A stretch of 64,000 bases of DNA from Ruminococcus flavefaciens (lineage in GTDB: Bacteria > Bacillota > Clostridia > Oscillospirales > Ruminococcaceae): assembly GCA_004554385.1 (NCBI GenBank), contig SFMO01000081.1:61765-125764 (forward strand), written 5' to 3'. Each line of letters starts with the position of its first letter. Within the stretch, counting starts at the first letter, position 1. The position numbers were made by a program, and so were the translations under genes. Positions 33,692 to 43,177 of this stretch are shown here, one piece after another. Below the pieces are notes generated by a model. That model searched no databases. It had not been told where the DNA came from and worked only from the letters and a program-made list of their open reading frames with translations.

Positions 33692-34570
33692 ATGGAAAAC
33701 AAAAGAACAGCCGTGGCTCTTGGAATGTTTGACGGAGTGCATCTCGGTCACAGGGCTGTGCTGAGAGCTGCCGCAGAGCAGAAGAAGCAGGGGCTCATAC
33801 CCTGCGCATTCACCTTTCCGCCCGAAAGTACGGCTAATAAGGGCGCTGCAGGCTTCATCTACAGCGAGAGCGAAAAAAGACTGATACTCAGCAGCGACTG
33901 CGGTACAGAGCAGATATTCTCACCTCGTTTCGAGGATATTTGCGGCATGGACGGCGATGCCTTCGCAAGAGATATGCTCAGAGGCGAAATGAACGCCGCC
34001 TTTGTGTGCTGCGGCAGAGACTTCCGCTTCGGCAGAGGTGCTGCATGGGGCGTGGACGAGCTGAGCTCATTCGGGGAAAAGTACGGCTTTTCTGTTCAGA
34101 CCGTTGACGATGTGTTCTGTGGAGGCGTGAGAGTATCATCTACAGCAGTCCGCAGGCTCCTCGCCGAGGGAGAGCTCGATCGTGCAAATGCTATGCTGGG
34201 AAAGCCCTATATCATAGCAAAGGAAGTCGTGCGGGGCGCTCAGCTGGGACGTACAATCGGCTTCCCTACAGCTAATCAGCTCTTCGCTGAGGGACAGCTC
34301 GTTCCTAAGTACGGCGTATATGCAACGAGAGCCTATGTGAACGGAAAGACGTATCCGTCAATAACTGATATCGGTATGAAGCCCACCGTGAAATACGGCG
34401 GCGCTCCTCTTGCCGAAACATATATACACGGATTTTCGGGAGACCTTTACGGAAGTCCGCTCAAGGTAGAGCTGTGCAGCTTTATCCGCCCTGAAATGAA
34501 GTTCGGCTCACTGGACGAGCTCAAAAGGCAGATAAGTGCGGATACAGCTTTCGCCATGAATATATTGTAA
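33692..34570 (+). CDS. ribF: Bifunctional riboflavin kinase/FAD synthetase
   Basis: A 292-residue RibF that phosphorylates riboflavin to FMN and adenylates FMN to FAD. The N-terminal nucleotidyltransferase motif GMFDGVHLGHRAVL is at residues 11-24. The C-terminal kinase signature GRTIGFPTAN lies near residue 187. The start at 33692 is set by the family N-terminus and GGGGTGA just upstream; the longer frame runs into truB. It is the last gene of the cluster. rpsO, its frequent neighbour in Firmicutes, is not here. Confidence 0.95.
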   Translation: MENKRTAVALGMFDGVHLGHRAVLRAAAEQKKQGLIPCAFTFPPESTANKGAAGFIYSESEKRLILSSDCGTEQIFSPRFEDICGMDGDAFARDMLRGEMNAAFVCCGRDFRFGRGAAWGVDELSSFGEKYGFSVQTVDDVFCGGVRVSSTAVRRLLAEGELDRANAMLGKPYIIAKEVVRGAQLGRTIGFPTANQLFAEGQLVPKYGVYATRAYVNGKTYPSITDIGMKPTVKYGGAPLAETYIHGFSGDLYGSPLKVELCSFIRPEMKFGSLDELKRQISADTAFAMNIL

Positions 34571-34689
34571 AATATTCGCAGTGCTTTCACTGTGTTATCA
34601 CAATAAAGTATTAACATTATAAAGGCTGTGAATCAGCGCCGCAGTACTGCTGTGGCGCATAAACAATACAATAAGGAGGGTAAAACCCA
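34571..34689. other. Short intergenic region with a GC-rich inverted repeat
   Basis: It contains CAGTG/CACTG (34580-34594) and a GCGCCGCAG...CTGTGGCGC stem (34636-34658) just before the AAGGAGG of the ABC gene. There is no T-run, and no convincing promoter is seen. Confidence 0.35.
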
Positions 34690-35790
34690 ATGATAGAGGT
34701 CAGGAACCTTACTAAGAAGTACGGCGATAAGCTTGCCGTAAACAATATAAGCTTCAAGGTAGAAAAGGGTGAGATACTGGGATTCCTCGGACCTAACGGT
34801 GCAGGAAAGTCCACAACCATGAATATGCTGACGGGATATATCTCGTCTACATCAGGCGATGTGCTCATCGACGGCATAGACATTCTTGAGGACCCCAGGA
34901 AGGCAAAGGCAAATATAGGTTATCTCCCCGAGATACCGCCTATTTACGTGGATATGACCGTGGAGGCATACCTTGGCTTCGTATACGATATGAAGAAGTG
35001 CAAGCTCCCGAGAAAGGCTCACCTCAAGGACGTCTGCAATCTCTGCAAGATAGAGGACGTAAGAGGAAGGATAATCAAGAACCTTTCAAAGGGCTACCGC
35101 CAGAGAGTCGGTCTTGCACAGGCTCTCATCAACAATCCGCCTGTGCTCATTCTTGATGAGCCTACAGTTGGTCTCGACCCGAACCAGATAATCGAGATAA
35201 GGACCCTTATCAAGAAACTGGGCAAGAAGCACACAGTTATCCTTTCGTCACATATTCTCCCTGAGATTCAGGCAGTCTGCGACAGAATCATAATCATCAA
35301 CAAGGGTACTGTTGCCGCAGACGGTACTGCCGACGAGATAGCAAAGAACATCACCAATGAGCATAAGATGACTCTTCGTATCGAAGGCCCTACACATACA
35401 GCGGACGACAAGAGACTCATTGCAGATGCTGTGAGAGCTCTTGACGGCGTTACCTATGTACGTGCGGATATGGAAAGAGAGAGAGGTATCTATGACTATG
35501 ATGTAGAGACCGACGGCAAGACAGATGTCCGCCGTGCTATCAACAAGCTCTGCGCTGAAAATGGCTGGAATATTCTCATGCTCCAGCTGTCAGACCTCAC
35601 TCTGGAGGATATATTCCTCAAGATAACCATGGACGAGGGTATCGATAAGTCTGATGACAAAAAATCCAAATCCAAGCCGAAGATCGAGATCAAGACTACT
35701 GAAAGCGGCAAGCTCAGAGCCGTTCAGGAGAACAGTGAAGAGAGATCCGAGACAGACGGCAGCAATGATAATAACGGAGGTGAGGAATAA
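34690..35790 (+). CDS. ABC transporter ATP-binding protein (GldA-like)
   Basis: A 366-residue ABC ATPase. Walker A GPNGAGKST is near residue 37, the signature LSKGYRQRVGLAQ near 135, and Walker B VLILDEPTVGLD near 155. A C-terminal extension of about 60 residues is charged and Lys/Glu-rich. With the next three genes it forms a GldA-GldF-GldG-DUF4340 system. In Bacteroidetes the Gld genes are linked to gliding, but in Clostridia the same set occurs in non-motile species and its substrate is unknown. AAGGAGG lies before the ATG. The stop overlaps the next start (TAATG). Confidence 0.9.
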   Translation: MIEVRNLTKKYGDKLAVNNISFKVEKGEILGFLGPNGAGKSTTMNMLTGYISSTSGDVLIDGIDILEDPRKAKANIGYLPEIPPIYVDMTVEAYLGFVYDMKKCKLPRKAHLKDVCNLCKIEDVRGRIIKNLSKGYRQRVGLAQALINNPPVLILDEPTVGLDPNQIIEIRTLIKKLGKKHTVILSSHILPEIQAVCDRIIIINKGTVAADGTADEIAKNITNEHKMTLRIEGPTHTADDKRLIADAVRALDGVTYVRADMERERGIYDYDVETDGKTDVRRAINKLCAENGWNILMLQLSDLTLEDIFLKITMDEGIDKSDDKKSKSKPKIEIKTTESGKLRAVQENSEERSETDGSNDNNGGEE

Positions 35791-36509
35791 TGCTGGCTAT
35801 CTACAGGCGCGAAATCGGCGCATTCTTTACATCGGGCATAGCATATGTATTTCTTACTGTGTTCTGGCTCGTATCTGGCATTTTCTTCTATAATGAAGTG
35901 ATCGCCAGAGGCATAGCTGATACTTCAAGTCTTTTTGAATCAATGTTCTATATCGTTATGTTCCTTATTCCTGTGCTGACTATGAAGCTTCTCAGCGAGG
36001 AAAAGAAGAACAAAACAGATCAGGGACTTCTTACAGCTCCCATAAGTCTGTGGGACATAGTTCTCGGCAAATACTTCGCAGCACTTACGCTGTTCGTTAT
36101 TGCTGAGTCCATCATTTTTGTATACGCTTTCGTTATCAATTACCTCGGAGATGTTGTATGGTCAACTCTGCTGGGCAATTACTTTGCAATGCTTTTCCTC
36201 GGTGCAGCATTCATAGCTGTGGGACTTTTCATTTCCTCTCTTACCGAGAATCAGATGGCATCTGCTGTAGTAAGCCTTGTAGTTTTGTTTGTCATCTTCC
36301 TTTCCGAGAGGCTGGTGTCTGACTTTGAAAACGGCGGCTTCTTCAAAAAGACCGTCTTCAAGGCAGTATCCTCAATAGCCTTCTATTCGAGATACGTTGA
36401 ATTCACAAGAGGCGTATTCAGCCTCCCGAGTGTGGTATTCTTCATAAGCGCGGCCTTCCTCTTCAACTTCTTCACCGTAAAGGTGCTTGAGAAGAGACGC
36501 TGGAGCTGA
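35790..36509 (+). CDS. ABC transporter permease (GldF-like)
   Basis: A 239-residue ABC-2-type permease with six hydrophobic segments (for example GIAYVFLTVFWLVSGIFFYN and MLFLGAAFIAVGLFIS). The motif LLTAPISLWDIVLGKYFAAL is typical of the GldF/ABC-2 subfamily. Its ATG shares one base with the stop of the ATPase gene, so the two subunits are co-translated. Confidence 0.88.
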   Translation: MLAIYRREIGAFFTSGIAYVFLTVFWLVSGIFFYNEVIARGIADTSSLFESMFYIVMFLIPVLTMKLLSEEKKNKTDQGLLTAPISLWDIVLGKYFAALTLFVIAESIIFVYAFVINYLGDVVWSTLLGNYFAMLFLGAAFIAVGLFISSLTENQMASAVVSLVVLFVIFLSERLVSDFENGGFFKKTVFKAVSSIAFYSRYVEFTRGVFSLPSVVFFISAAFLFNFFTVKVLEKRRWS

Positions 36510-36538
36510 TCAGTCAGGAAAGGAAGGTTTTGATACAG

Positions 36539-38140
36539 ATGAGTAAAAAAGAATTAGACGAGAATAAGATAAACGATGATCAGGCAGCTGTTGAAGAAGC
36601 TGAAACACCGTCATCGGGAAAGCACAAGAAGCTCAAGTACGGCACTATGTTCTATATTATCATAGCGCTGGTGGTGGCTGTTGTCGTAGTTATGAATATT
36701 ATGCTGAGCGTTGTTGCAAAGCGCTCTCCCATCAAGATAGATATTACTCCCGATGACAGATATGAGCTCAGTGCAGAGTCCATCGATGCTGTCAAGTCCA
36801 TAGACAAGGACGTTGACATAACCGTTACCGCAAAGAGAGACTACTTCACCGCTCTTGCAAATTACTGGCAGGGGCAGACAGGCTATGAGATCCCATTTGA
36901 TCTTATCCCTGAGCTCCTTGACAAGTATTCCGTTTACGCAGGTCAGGGCAGCGGCAGTATCAATGTAAAATACGTTGATATGGACGTTGACCCCGACATC
37001 ATAAATCAGTATAAGAAATACTACAGCGGCGATATTGAGCGCGGAAGCATTATCGTTTCATCAGGCGAAAGAGTAAGAGTTATCGGCAGCGCTGACGTTA
37101 TGAATATGATAACTCCCGATCAGTATACAGCTCAGACCACAGGTGAGTACAAGTTCAAGTTCACAGGAGAGAGCTCATTGACAGCAGCTATCAATAATGT
37201 TGTTGATGCAAGTCCTGTAAAGACTGCATTCGCTATGACAATGAACGGCGCTTCAATGTTTGATGCACAGAGCTATGGCGATGCTGCACAGACCTTTGAA
37301 AACGAGATCCTTGCAAAGAACGGATATGACTGCACAGATATCGACATTGCTTCAGATGCGCTCAGTCCTGAGGACTACGACATGGTGGTTGTCTTCGCTC
37401 CGTCTGTTGACTTCAGCGAGGACGTTATCAATAAGCTCAGCGATTTCCTCTACAACGGCGGAAAGTACAACAGAAATATCGTGTATATCCCCGACTGGAC
37501 AAAGACAAATTTGCCTAATATCGAGGCATTTCTCGCAGACTGGAACATCAAGGTCGAGAATAACATCATTGTTGATGATGAGCACAATGTTGGCGTAGAG
37601 TCCAATATAGCCCTTCAGGTAAGCGATGCAGATGCAGTAGGAAAGCTGCCTAACGAGAAGCTCCCCATAGTTTCTCCTTATACAAGAGAGCTTGCAGAGG
37701 TCTCCAAGAACAACGGAAATACTGTCAAGAGCATTATCAAGTCCTATGACGATTCGTATACCGTAAGCATAACAGACAAGAACTCCGCAAAGGGCGAGAA
37801 GGGCGCAAGAAACGCAGTAATGCTCTCACAGAAGCAGACCTCCGAGGACTTCAATGTCTACACAAGCAGCCTTCTCGTTATGGGAAGCCCATATATGATG
37901 GACAGCACTGTTATCAAGCTGAACACCACATATAACAACGCAAATGTTATCTTAAGCACTCTGAATACTGTGTCAGGCAAGGAAAACGGCGTGTTTATCC
38001 TTGACAAGAGCCTTCAGAGTTCAGTTATCAGTCCTACGACCAAGCAGGCAAAGGTCATCCAGATAATCGTTGTCTGGGTAATACCTTTCATTATTGCTGC
38101 TGTTGGAGTTTTAGTACTGTTAAGGAGAAGAAATAAATGA
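36539..38140 (+). CDS. GldG-like ABC accessory protein
   Basis: A 533-residue protein anchored by a transmembrane helix near residues 35-58 (MFYIIIALVVAVVVVMNIML) and a second at the C-terminus (VIPFIIAAVGVLVLLRRRN). The large extracytoplasmic part in between resembles the IFT52/GldG periplasmic domain (YDMVVVFAPSVDFSEDVINK). The start at 36539 is set by GGAAAGGAAGG eleven bases before; the TTG at 36530 is too close to it. The gene overlaps the DUF4340 gene by four bases (ATGA). Confidence 0.85.
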   Translation: MSKKELDENKINDDQAAVEEAETPSSGKHKKLKYGTMFYIIIALVVAVVVVMNIMLSVVAKRSPIKIDITPDDRYELSAESIDAVKSIDKDVDITVTAKRDYFTALANYWQGQTGYEIPFDLIPELLDKYSVYAGQGSGSINVKYVDMDVDPDIINQYKKYYSGDIERGSIIVSSGERVRVIGSADVMNMITPDQYTAQTTGEYKFKFTGESSLTAAINNVVDASPVKTAFAMTMNGASMFDAQSYGDAAQTFENEILAKNGYDCTDIDIASDALSPEDYDMVVVFAPSVDFSEDVINKLSDFLYNGGKYNRNIVYIPDWTKTNLPNIEAFLADWNIKVENNIIVDDEHNVGVESNIALQVSDADAVGKLPNEKLPIVSPYTRELAEVSKNNGNTVKSIIKSYDDSYTVSITDKNSAKGEKGARNAVMLSQKQTSEDFNVYTSSLLVMGSPYMMDSTVIKLNTTYNNANVILSTLNTVSGKENGVFILDKSLQSSVISPTTKQAKVIQIIVVWVIPFIIAAVGVLVLLRRRNK

Positions 38141-39660
38141 AAAAACAAGCTAAGGGAATCATCGCTCTCAGTGCCGTTCTTGTGGCACTGCTGGGCGGCG
38201 GATTCGCCTATACTATGCTCAATCCTTCTGATAAGGACACCAATGCCGATCCCACAGAGCCTGCGCTCCTTGCTACGGAAGCACGAGGTCAGGGAACGCT
38301 GCTGGTCAGCGACAACGGACAGGAGGGCACAGTAAAAAACGTTGCTGTAAAAAACAGCAGCGGGGAGCTGAGCGTGGTCATGCTGAGCATGCCCGACAAG
38401 GAGAATAATACAGGTGCTAAGTATACTCTTGACGGCTACAGCGATCTGAATGTGAATACAGCAATGGTGGGAACCCTTGCAAACAATGCAAACGGCATGC
38501 AGGCTCAGTCACTGGTGGCTGAGGACTGTTCCGACCTTGAAAAGTACGGTCTTGCATCACCTTCAGCTGAGGTAACTATCAGCTATGAGTCAGGCACAAG
38601 CGTTAAGTTCTTCGTTGGTGATGCTACTCCTTCAAGCGCTGATATAACCTATGTAATGGTGGATGGCAAAAAGGACGTATACACCGTAAACACCTCTACC
38701 ATCGCAAATTACAGCAGAAGCTACAAGGATTTCCTTGAAAAAACGATACTTGAAAAGCCCTCTGACGAAGAAATGCCCATAGTCAACAGCCTCAGGATAG
38801 AGCGCGGCGATATGGACAGCGATATCCTCATCGAGTATGATAAGGACAAGAAGGACGCACACGCAGGCGGAACTTCGTCTCCGCACAAGCTGGTGGAGCC
38901 TGCTGAGAGCTATCTTTCAGTTGAGAAATCAACTGATATAATATCAGGCATGTTCGGTCTCTATGCATCTGATATCTATGCGGTACACGTTACCGATGCT
39001 GATATTGAGAAGGCAGGGCTGAAGGAGCCGTTCTGCAAGGTAACAATGGACTGCGATGACGGCAAGAGCCATGTGCTGCTTCTCAGTGAGATATTCACCG
39101 ATGATGAGGGTGCAAAGTGCGCATATGCAATGCCTGAGGGTGGAAACATGATATATATCGTTTCTGCTGACAGTGCTAAATGGCTCACTGTAAAGCCTAT
39201 GGACATCTGCTCCAGAATAATGATAGCTTCATATGTATGGAACGTTACAGACCTCAGCGTTAGCGGCGGCGGAGAGAGCGCAGAATTCAGCATAACTCCG
39301 AAGAACAAGGACGCTGTTCCCGAGAGTCCCACAGCAGACGACTTTAATGTCAAAAACAAGGGCAAGGAGTTCGACGCTGAGCGCTACAGATTGTTCTATT
39401 CGTTCCTCGTGACGACAAATGCCGAGGAATTCGCACTTGACGTACCTGTTCCCGAAGGTGAGCCAATGGCTTCCATTAAGCTTACAGACTCATTTACAGG
39501 CAAAACTACAACATATGAATTCTATGAGGATACCTTCATGCGTTCACTTATTGTTGTAGACGGCAAGAGCAAGTATTACTGTACGAAGTCTTATGTCGAC
39601 GTTCTTACAGAGAACATCAGACGCATAAGCACAGGAGAGGATTATATCACGAACTGGTAA
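38137..39660 (+). CDS. DUF4340-domain membrane-anchored protein
   Basis: A 507-residue protein with an N-terminal signal anchor (IIALSAVLVALLGGGFAYTM). Extracytoplasmic repeats of DUF4340 type follow (DLEKYGLASPSAEVTISYES and later KAGLKEPFCKVTMDC). In many Clostridia this protein is the fourth component of the GldAFG-type exporter. Role and substrate are unknown. It is translationally coupled to the GldG-like gene. Confidence 0.83.
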   Translation: MKKQAKGIIALSAVLVALLGGGFAYTMLNPSDKDTNADPTEPALLATEARGQGTLLVSDNGQEGTVKNVAVKNSSGELSVVMLSMPDKENNTGAKYTLDGYSDLNVNTAMVGTLANNANGMQAQSLVAEDCSDLEKYGLASPSAEVTISYESGTSVKFFVGDATPSSADITYVMVDGKKDVYTVNTSTIANYSRSYKDFLEKTILEKPSDEEMPIVNSLRIERGDMDSDILIEYDKDKKDAHAGGTSSPHKLVEPAESYLSVEKSTDIISGMFGLYASDIYAVHVTDADIEKAGLKEPFCKVTMDCDDGKSHVLLLSEIFTDDEGAKCAYAMPEGGNMIYIVSADSAKWLTVKPMDICSRIMIASYVWNVTDLSVSGGGESAEFSITPKNKDAVPESPTADDFNVKNKGKEFDAERYRLFYSFLVTTNAEEFALDVPVPEGEPMASIKLTDSFTGKTTTYEFYEDTFMRSLIVVDGKSKYYCTKSYVDVLTENIRRISTGEDYITNW

Positions 39661-39678
39661 TTATGAGGAGGTATTATA

Positions 39679-39960
39679 ATGAGCGAGAAATTCAACACTT
39701 ATAAGGGCTACCCACTGGTAAGGAACGGAAATCAGATATACTACGGATATATGTCTGATCCGTATGTGATCTTCATTCAGATCCTTGAGACCAAAGAGGA
39801 AAACGGCGAGCAGATGACCTCAAAGGTAAGAGTAGTTCAGATGGACACAAACGAGCCCAACCCCCTGAAGGCTTTTGTCAAGAATTCAGAGCGCGAGTGC
39901 GGACTTTACGAAGCACTTGATATTGCTAATGTATGGCTTGAAAAGGCACTGAAAAACTGA
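39679..39960 (+). CDS. Small conserved-looking cytoplasmic protein, function unknown
   Basis: A 93-residue soluble protein (FNTYKGYPLVRNGNQIYYGY, then DPYVIFIQILETKE and YEALDIANVWLEKAL). It has no transmembrane segment or known motif. It follows the DUF4340 gene by 18 bases with GAGGAGG before its ATG and is the last gene before the terminators, so it probably belongs to the same operon. Confidence 0.7.
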   Translation: MSEKFNTYKGYPLVRNGNQIYYGYMSDPYVIFIQILETKEENGEQMTSKVRVVQMDTNEPNPLKAFVKNSERECGLYEALDIANVWLEKALKN

Positions 39961-39967
39961 TTATCCG

Positions 39968-39996
39968 AAGAGCCTCCCATAGCGGGAGGCTCTTTT
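39968..39996 (+). terminator. Terminator after the GldAFG-like operon
   Basis: GAGCCTCCC (39970-39978) pairs with GGGAGGCTC (39984-39992), then TTTT. Confidence 0.85.
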
Positions 39997-40002
39997 ATAT
40001 GC

Positions 40003-40040
40003 AAAAACTCCCGGAAGTGCAGGCTCCCGGGAGTTTTTTT
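40003..40040. terminator. Second terminator, serving yloV on the minus strand
   Basis: ACTCCCGG (40007-40014) pairs with CCGGGAGT (40027-40034), flanked by A5 and T7 runs; it can work in both directions. Confidence 0.8.
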
Positions 40041-40063
40041 CAGGACAATGTCCGATATTCTTT

Positions 40064-41719
40064 TTATTCTACAGAAATAATGTAGTAGTATACAGGCTGA
40101 CCGCCGTTTACAAGCATTACCTCTATCTTGTCGCTGAGCTTTGACTGTATGAACTTCTGGAGCTCCTCAGCATTTTCCTCCGGCACATCAGCGCCGTGGA
40201 TAAGTGTAACATAGTTAACATCGCCCTTTGCAAGCTTCTTGACAAGCTTGTAGGTAGCCTTGTTTATATCGCGCTCAGTGAATGAGAGCTTGCCGTTGTC
40301 AAGAGCGAGTATTTCGCCCTCCTTGATCTGGTGGCCCTCAAATTCGGAATTCCTTGCAGCAAAGGTGATGAGACCGGTTGATACCTTCTCAAATGCCTTT
40401 GTCATGGCAATGCGGTTCTCAGAGAGACTGCTGCTGTCGTCGAAAGCCAGCATAGCCGCAATACCCTGAGGAATAGTTCTTGTCTGGAGCACGCATACCT
40501 TTCTGTCTGTGAGCTTTACAGCCTGTTCAGCTGCCATGATGATGTTCTTATTATTTGGAAGCACGAATACTGTGTTCGCAGGAGTCTTCATTATAGCGCG
40601 GAGTATATCATCGGTAGAGGGGTTCATGGTCTGACCGCCCTTTACGACAACATCAGCGCCGAGATCTGTGAACATAGCTTCAAGACCGTGACCTGCGGCA
40701 ACAGCAACAAAGCCGAATTCCTTTTCGGGCTCTGCGGGAGTAAGTCCCTCCTGAGCCGCCTTTGCGTCCTTGACCTTGTTTTCGTGCTGGATACGCATAT
40801 TCTCTATCTTCGGACGAGGATCGTTGATGAAGTGACCGAATTCAAGTCCCTTCTGGATAGCCTTTCCGGGGTTGTCAGTGTGAACGTGTACCTTGATGAT
40901 CTTTTCGTCGTCAACGACAACAACGCAGTCTCCGATAGTCTCAAGGTATGCACGGAGCTTGAATACGTCAGGACAATTCTCTTCCTTTTCAAGCATGAAC
41001 TCGGTGCAGTATGTAAATCTTATATCGTCATCATATTCGCTTACGGCAGTTCTGAATGAATCCGACGGACCTTCCTGTACAGCAGGAGCTTCTGCGGATT
41101 CTGCTATTTCTCCGCCATCGAAAACGTCGGTCATGGCTCTGAAGATAATACACAGACCCTTTCCGCCGGCGTCAACGACGCCTGCCTTTTTCAGCTGCGG
41201 AAGCATATCCGTGGTCTTTTCGAGGGTAGCCTCAGCCTCTGCGCAGACCTCTTTCCAGAAGGTGACCTCGTCATTTGTTTCTATGGATATTTCCTTTGCT
41301 TTGGCAGCAGCAGCCTTTACAACTGTGAGGATCGTGCCCTCAACAGGCTTCATAACAGCCTTGTAAGCAGCCTCAACACCGAACTCCAAAGCATCTGCAA
41401 AATTCTCGCAGCTTGCCTCGGTGCAGCCTGAAAGTCCCTTTGAAAATCCTCTGAATATAAGCGAAAGTATTACGCCGGAGTTGCCTCTTGCGCCTCTCAG
41501 AAATGCGGAAGCTGCTGTAGAAGCCACCTCAGATACGGGAGCCTTGTCATCAAGTCTTCTGAGCTCGGCAACGGAATTGCCGATAGTCATTGACATATTT
41601 GTACCTGTATCTCCGTCAGGAACGGGGTATACATTCAGCTCGTCGACCTCGCGCTTTCTGTTTCCGATGGTAACAGCCGCTGAGATAATGGCATCTCTGA
41701 GTAAAGAACCGTGTATCAC
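40064..41719 (-). CDS. yloV: DAK2-domain fatty-acid kinase-like protein (FakA/YloV)
   Basis: A 551-residue protein. The DAK2 kinase domain is at the N-terminus, with the nucleotide/Mg motif NVYPVPDGDTGTNM near residue 37, GARGNSGVILS and GVVDAGGKGL. A middle and a C-terminal DegV-like domain follow. In Gram-positives FakA phosphorylates fatty acids bound to FakB. The GTG at 41719 is preferred as start because GGAGG lies eight bases upstream; the TTG at 41734 overlaps that site. It follows the Gls24 gene yloU, the usual pair. Confidence 0.88.
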   Translation of the reverse strand: MIHGSLLRDAIISAAVTIGNRKREVDELNVYPVPDGDTGTNMSMTIGNSVAELRRLDDKAPVSEVASTAASAFLRGARGNSGVILSLIFRGFSKGLSGCTEASCENFADALEFGVEAAYKAVMKPVEGTILTVVKAAAAKAKEISIETNDEVTFWKEVCAEAEATLEKTTDMLPQLKKAGVVDAGGKGLCIIFRAMTDVFDGGEIAESAEAPAVQEGPSDSFRTAVSEYDDDIRFTYCTEFMLEKEENCPDVFKLRAYLETIGDCVVVVDDEKIIKVHVHTDNPGKAIQKGLEFGHFINDPRPKIENMRIQHENKVKDAKAAQEGLTPAEPEKEFGFVAVAAGHGLEAMFTDLGADVVVKGGQTMNPSTDDILRAIMKTPANTVFVLPNNKNIIMAAEQAVKLTDRKVCVLQTRTIPQGIAAMLAFDDSSSLSENRIAMTKAFEKVSTGLITFAARNSEFEGHQIKEGEILALDNGKLSFTERDINKATYKLVKKLAKGDVNYVTLIHGADVPEENAEELQKFIQSKLSDKIEVMLVNGGQPVYYYIISVE

Positions 41720-41753
41720 AGTAAAGTCCTCCAATTCTATATACGGGAACGCA

Positions 41754-42113
41754 TCATGCGTTCAGGTCGTCAACGAAAACGTTGACCTTGTGTACGTTTA
41801 TACCTGCAGCTTCCTCAACAGTGAAGCTGACCTTATGGGTAATGCTGTTTACTGCAGCAGTGATGTTAGTACCGTAGGTCACTTTGATATGCAGGTCTAT
41901 GATAAGGCCGCCGTCCTTGTCAGTGCGGATGAGTACGCCCTTGTTTTTTCTGAATGCCTTGCCTGCGGTAAGGGCAGAAACGGCAGAACGGAAGGTGCTG
42001 ACATTGCTTACGTCGGCAACACCGAAGCAGTCTGAGACAGCATGCTTCACAAGCTCGGTGAGATAATTTTCCGAAATAGTTATCTGTCCGATATGATTTT
42101 CAAAGCCTACCAT
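41754..42113 (-). CDS. yloU: Asp23/Gls24-family protein YloU
   Basis: A 119-residue Gls24/Asp23 protein (QITISENYLTELVKHAVSDC, GVLIRTDKDGGLIIDLHIKV, INVHKVNVFVDDL). The family has envelope-associated members in Firmicutes. Its own promoter lies upstream, and it is co-transcribed with yloV 34 bases downstream. Confidence 0.9.
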   Translation of the reverse strand: MVGFENHIGQITISENYLTELVKHAVSDCFGVADVSNVSTFRSAVSALTAGKAFRKNKGVLIRTDKDGGLIIDLHIKVTYGTNITAAVNSITHKVSFTVEEAAGINVHKVNVFVDDLNA

Positions 42114-42169
42114 GTAGTCATCACTCCTTATTTGAAAGTGCGGTGCTGTAATTGACCGCTATCTAAATA

Positions 42170-42198
42170 ATTATATCACAGTTTGCATTGATTTACAA
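42170..42198 (-). promoter_or_regulatory. Promoter of yloU-yloV
   Basis: On the minus strand, TTGTAA (42193-42198), a 17-bp spacer and TATAAT (42170-42175). Confidence 0.6.
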
Positions 42199-42242
42199 TA
42201 CCCCAGATGTGAATTTTTTGGCAGAAGGGGGCGGCATAAAAA

Positions 42243-42269
42243 TTGAAGCCCCTCAAAGAGGGGCTTCGT
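42243..42269 (-). terminator. Terminator after the GntR-ABC-CPBP operon
   Basis: GAAGCCCCTC (42245-42254) pairs with GAGGGGCTTC (42258-42267), and the minus strand continues CAATTTTT. Confidence 0.8.
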
Positions 42270-42301
42270 CATGGAAGTTTAATGTATTGAAGATGTCGTA
42301 A

Positions 42302-43177
42302 TTATGCAGAAGCTTTGCTTGCAGGCTTCTGTTTTTTGCACAGGAGCACCATACAAACGGTGCCCACAACGATTATCATGGGGAATACCGAGATTATCAG
42401 CATCCAGAACTCATTTGTGCGAAGCTCGAATTTTTCGCCGTTTGCTTTGACAGCAAATGGCATGAAATTCGTTGTGAGGACGGTATCTATCAGCATATGG
42501 CACAGTGCCGCAGGATAGACAGAGCCTGTCCGCTTGGTGAGCCATGTGAGGATAGCCGACCAGAACACGCACATTACTATCATGGCGATAAAGCCGCCGT
42601 ATGGAAAAAAGTCGTAATCCCTGCCGAAGTCGTAGCCGTATGCAAGGAGAGGACCGTGCCATAATGCCCATATTATACCCGTAACGATAACAGCCGCAGG
42701 TGTGGGCATAAGCTCCTCAAGCTTGGGAGTAAGATAGCCGCGCCAGCCCAGCTCCTCGCCGAAGCCGTGGACCGCCGTTGCGAAGCCTGATACTATCGAT
42801 AAAAGCAGCATAGCAACAGCCATAGTACCGTCACTCAGGGCAGCACTGTCGGTGATACTGCCGTTTTTCACAACGAAAAGATGAAGTAACAGCGCACTCA
42901 CATAGGTCAGGGCTATAGGATACAGCACAGCCAGCGCGTAGTATTTACCGCTGTTCCTTTTGCCGAAGCCGAGGAATGAATCACGGAAGCCCTCTTTTGT
43001 CACTATCCTTGTGATTATAACAGCAATAGCAGGGTATAGCATGAGTGTATTTCCTGCAAAAACACTTGTGAGACTTCCGTTCTTGTCGGAGAAAGCAAAG
43101 CCGAGGATATACACGGGAACGTATGTAAGCACAAGATATAAAACTATACGGAGCAGAGTTTTCGTTTTATTTTTCAT
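42302..43177 (-). CDS. CPBP-family intramembrane metalloprotease
   Basis: A 291-residue multi-pass protein of the CPBP (Abi/CAAX) family. The motifs EELGWRG, WALWHGP and CHMLIDT supply the Glu and His metal ligands within transmembrane helices. Members cleave membrane substrates and are often linked to bacteriocin immunity or peptide maturation. It is the last gene of a GntR-ABC operon and overlaps the permease gene by 11 bases, so it is translated with it. Its role alongside the exporter is not evident. Confidence 0.88.
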   Translation of the reverse strand: MKNKTKTLLRIVLYLVLTYVPVYILGFAFSDKNGSLTSVFAGNTLMLYPAIAVIITRIVTKEGFRDSFLGFGKRNSGKYYALAVLYPIALTYVSALLLHLFVVKNGSITDSAALSDGTMAVAMLLLSIVSGFATAVHGFGEELGWRGYLTPKLEELMPTPAAVIVTGIIWALWHGPLLAYGYDFGRDYDFFPYGGFIAMIVMCVFWSAILTWLTKRTGSVYPAALCHMLIDTVLTTNFMPFAVKANGEKFELRTNEFWMLIISVFPMIIVVGTVCMVLLCKKQKPASKASA